Shown: positions 62,044 to 64,000 of the stretch, in pieces
Numbering within the stretch: position 1 is the first letter of the stretch
How the letters are laid out: each line of letters opens with the position of its first letter
Source of the DNA: Thiohalocapsa sp.
Lineage (GTDB): Bacteria; Pseudomonadota; Gammaproteobacteria; Chromatiales; Chromatiaceae
Length of the DNA: 64,000 nucleotides
Direction of reading: 5' to 3'
Assembly: GCA_028277725.1 (NCBI GenBank)
Contig: JANQFX010000028.1
Span: 1 to 64,000, forward strand
Notes under the pieces: generated by a model
Told to the model about the DNA's origin: nothing
The model's database searches: none
Seen by the model: only the letters and a program-made list of their open reading frames with translations
Program-made: the position numbers and the translations under genes

Positions 62044-64000
62044 ATGTTCGCAACTTTGCTGCCGCGGCTGGGCGTGCGCGTCCGCACCCTTCTGTTCGTC
62101 GGAGTAGTGATCGGTGCCGCCTCTGGTGTCTGGGCAGATACCGACACCATGGGCAAGGCTCGAGGCTTCTTCGATCAGGGCAATCTCAGTGCCGCGGAGA
62201 TCGAGCTCAAGAACCTGCTGACTGCCGACCCCAACTTGGTCGGCGCGCGCCTGTTGCTGGCGCAGGTCTACTTGCGAGCCCGTAACGGTGCTGCAGCGCA
62301 AAAGGAGCTGCGTCGTGCAATCGACCTCGGCGCCGACCCGGCGGAGCTGCGGTTCGACCTCGTCGAGGCACAGCTCCAGAGCCAGGAGTTCCAGGCTGTC
62401 GTCGATTCCCTCGAGCCCGAATCGGTCTCGCCGCAGGATGTAGCCCGTGCCTTCGGCTTGCGCGGGCGTGCGTACATCGGCCTTGGCAAGAAGGACGAAG
62501 CCAAGCAGGCGTTCGCGGCGGCCGTCGAGGCGGATCCCGAAAACCGCGAAGCCGGCGCTGGTCTCGTGCAACTCGCCATCCTGGAGGGCGACAACGCGAC
62601 CGCCGATGCCTTGTCCAAGCGATTGTTGGAGCAGTTCGCCGACGACGTCGACATCATGCTGCTGCGCGCCGAGGTCGAACGCCGGGTAGAGCGCCCGGAG
62701 GCGGCACTGGATCTGTTCGGCGCCGTGGTGGCACAGGAGCCCGAGAACCTGCGTGGTCTGCTCGGCCGCGCGACGACCTTGGTTAGCATGCAGCGTTTCG
62801 ACGAGGCCAGGGCCGACCTGGACCGCGTCGACGAGCTACAGCGCAATGTCGTCATCGTTCGCTATTTGCGAGGCGTCATGGCCTTCTACGAGCGCGACTG
62901 GGCAGCAGCCAAACAGCACCTGGATCTGGTGCTGAGCGTCGAGCCCGCCCATCTGCAGAGCCAGCTGCTGATGGGTGTCGTGAGCTATGCCCGCAACGAC
63001 CTGCAGCTCGCCGAGGAGTACCTGTCGCGCGTCAATGCCGCCATGCCCGGCAATCCCCAAGCCGCGAAGGTGCTCGCCGCCACGAGACTGAAGCTGCGTG
63101 AGCCCGACAAGGCCGCCCAGGTGCTGGCGCCCGTGGCCGAAGCCGGCGACCCCCAGGTGATGGCCCTGCTCGGTAGCGCCTACATGCTCTCGGGTGACCA
63201 GGAACAGGGCCAGGCATGGCTCAGCCGGGCCGTCGACAGTGCCCCGGACGTTGCGGCGCTGCGCGCGCAGCTCGCGCTGACCCTGATCGCGGGTGGCAAT
63301 ATGGGCGGCGCCATCGACGAGCTCGAAAGCGCCGTCGACCTCGGGCAGGATGTGCTGCAGGCCGACGTGCTGCTGGTGCTTGCGAAGCTCAAGGAAAAGG
63401 AGTTCGAGGACGCCATCGCCGCGAGCCGGGCGCTGGAGGAGCGCCAGCCGGAGAACCCGGTGGCCTTCAACCTGACCGGCCTGGCGCTGTTGGCGCAGGG
63501 CAAGCTCGTCGACGCCCGAGCACGCTTCGAGAAAGCACTGGAGCTGGACCCGGAGTTCGCCACTGCGCTGATCAACCTCGCCCGTGTGGAGGTGGCCAGC
63601 GATGACCTCGACGCCGCGCAGAAGCAATACGAGCAGGCACTCGGGACCGATTCGGACAACCTCGCCGCGCTGCTTGGCATGGCTGCCCTAGCTGAACTCA
63701 GACAGGACGATGCCGGCATCCTGAAGTGGCTGAACAAGGCCCAGGATGCCAACGAGACGGCGCCGCAGCCCGGTCTGCTGCTGAGCCGCTACTACATCGA
63801 CCGCAAGGACTTCCTCAAGGCCCTGACCGTGGCGAGTGACCTGGCAGGCCGTTTTCCCGAGAACGTCGATGTCCTGGAAATGCTCGGGCGTGCACAGACG
63901 CTCTCGGACGAGCCGGCCAGCGCCATCACCACCTTCGACCAAATCCTGCAAGTACAGCCCGATGACCCCCGCATTCTCTACCTGAAGGGCGGTGCGCAGT
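62044..64000 (+). CDS. prsT: PEP-CTERM/exosortase system TPR protein PrsT (3' end beyond window)
   Basis: At least 652 aa, still open at the window edge. A basic N-terminus and hydrophobic stretch (TLLFVGVVIGAASGVWA) form a signal peptide with a probable cut after VWA near residue 32. Many TPR units follow, for example FFDQGNLSAAEIELKNLL, AYIGLGKKDEAKQAFAAAV and ALLAQGKLVDARARFEKAL. It matches TIGR02917, usually described as a lipoprotein, but no Cys is present in the signal region, so it may be soluble in the periplasm. Its place after prsR is standard. TPR proteins of this sort probably scaffold the export or sorting machinery. Confidence 0.9.
   Translation, partial: MFATLLPRLGVRVRTLLFVGVVIGAASGVWADTDTMGKARGFFDQGNLSAAEIELKNLLTADPNLVGARLLLAQVYLRARNGAAAQKELRRAIDLGADPAELRFDLVEAQLQSQEFQAVVDSLEPESVSPQDVARAFGLRGRAYIGLGKKDEAKQAFAAAVEADPENREAGAGLVQLAILEGDNATADALSKRLLEQFADDVDIMLLRAEVERRVERPEAALDLFGAVVAQEPENLRGLLGRATTLVSMQRFDEARADLDRVDELQRNVVIVRYLRGVMAFYERDWAAAKQHLDLVLSVEPAHLQSQLLMGVVSYARNDLQLAEEYLSRVNAAMPGNPQAAKVLAATRLKLREPDKAAQVLAPVAEAGDPQVMALLGSAYMLSGDQEQGQAWLSRAVDSAPDVAALRAQLALTLIAGGNMGGAIDELESAVDLGQDVLQADVLLVLAKLKEKEFEDAIAASRALEERQPENPVAFNLTGLALLAQGKLVDARARFEKALELDPEFATALINLARVEVASDDLDAAQKQYEQALGTDSDNLAALLGMAALAELRQDDAGILKWLNKAQDANETAPQPGLLLSRYYIDRKDFLKALTVASDLAGRFPENVDVLEMLGRAQTLSDEPASAITTFDQILQVQPDDPRILYLKGGAQ

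Noticed and set aside
1..64000. CRISPR arrays, tRNA/rRNA genes, insertion sequences, prophage genes
   Set aside because: No regularly spaced repeats, no T-loop plus cloverleaf pattern, and no transposase, integrase or phage protein was recognised on reading both strands. A covariance-model scan was not possible here.

Overview
The window is GC-rich chromosomal DNA from what looks like a gammaproteobacterium, possibly of the Chromatiales (purple sulfur bacteria and relatives). RdgC, LpxH, a PBP1B followed by a TPR lipoprotein, TsaB, SelO and MtaB point to Gammaproteobacteria. The narrower placement is inference and low confidence. No rRNA, tRNA, CRISPR array, insertion sequence or phage gene was recognised.

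The dominant content is an exosortase A (XrtA)/PEP-CTERM exopolysaccharide locus in two blocks. Block 1 (371-21139, + strand) encodes an outer-membrane export lipoprotein, chain-length determinant, tyrosine autokinase with a (Tyr-Gly)n tail, outer-membrane beta-barrel, UDP-GlcNAc 2-epimerase, polysaccharide deacetylase, FemAB-like transferase, glycosyltransferase, an XrtA-EpsI fusion exosortase, an asparagine-synthase-like amidotransferase, a second glycosyltransferase, a PaaK/CapK-like adenylate-forming enzyme, an O-antigen-ligase-like protein and two tandem GT39-type membrane glycosyltransferases. Many junctions overlap by 1-17 bases, so much of the block is probably co-transcribed. Block 2 (54228-64000) has a nucleotide-sugar epimerase and dehydrogenase on the - strand, then on the + strand the initiating sugar-phosphate transferase, histidine kinase PrsK, sigma-54 activator PrsR and the TPR protein PrsT, which runs off the window. 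Together they would make sugar nucleotides, start the lipid-linked repeat, build, modify, polymerise and export the polymer, and process PEP-CTERM proteins under PrsK/PrsR/RpoN control. No PEP-CTERM substrate and no XrtA-associated ATPase gene is present here.

Between the blocks (21242-54144) lie mostly housekeeping genes: a stand-alone cyclic-nucleotide-binding protein, ArgE, an RsmF-like RNA methyltransferase, MgtE, exonuclease III, SelO, pirin, a double-CDGSH Fe-S protein, MtaB, a small cluster with a secreted Hsp20-like protein, an ABC-2 exporter, PBP1B with a candidate LpoP-type activator lipoprotein, a DinG/YoaA helicase, TsaB, a DUF455 ferritin-like protein, LpxH, PpiB, CysS, FolD, a CorC/CNNM transporter, the three-gene AmmeMemoRadiSam system and RdgC.

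Non-coding points of interest are a chain of back-to-back perfect inverted repeats at the left edge (16-127), a second palindrome-rich spacer at 26824-26917, a 13-bp stem between cysS and folD, a 25-bp tandem duplication over the end of the corC-like gene, and a good -24/-12 (sigma-54) match at 56864-56879 upstream of block 2.
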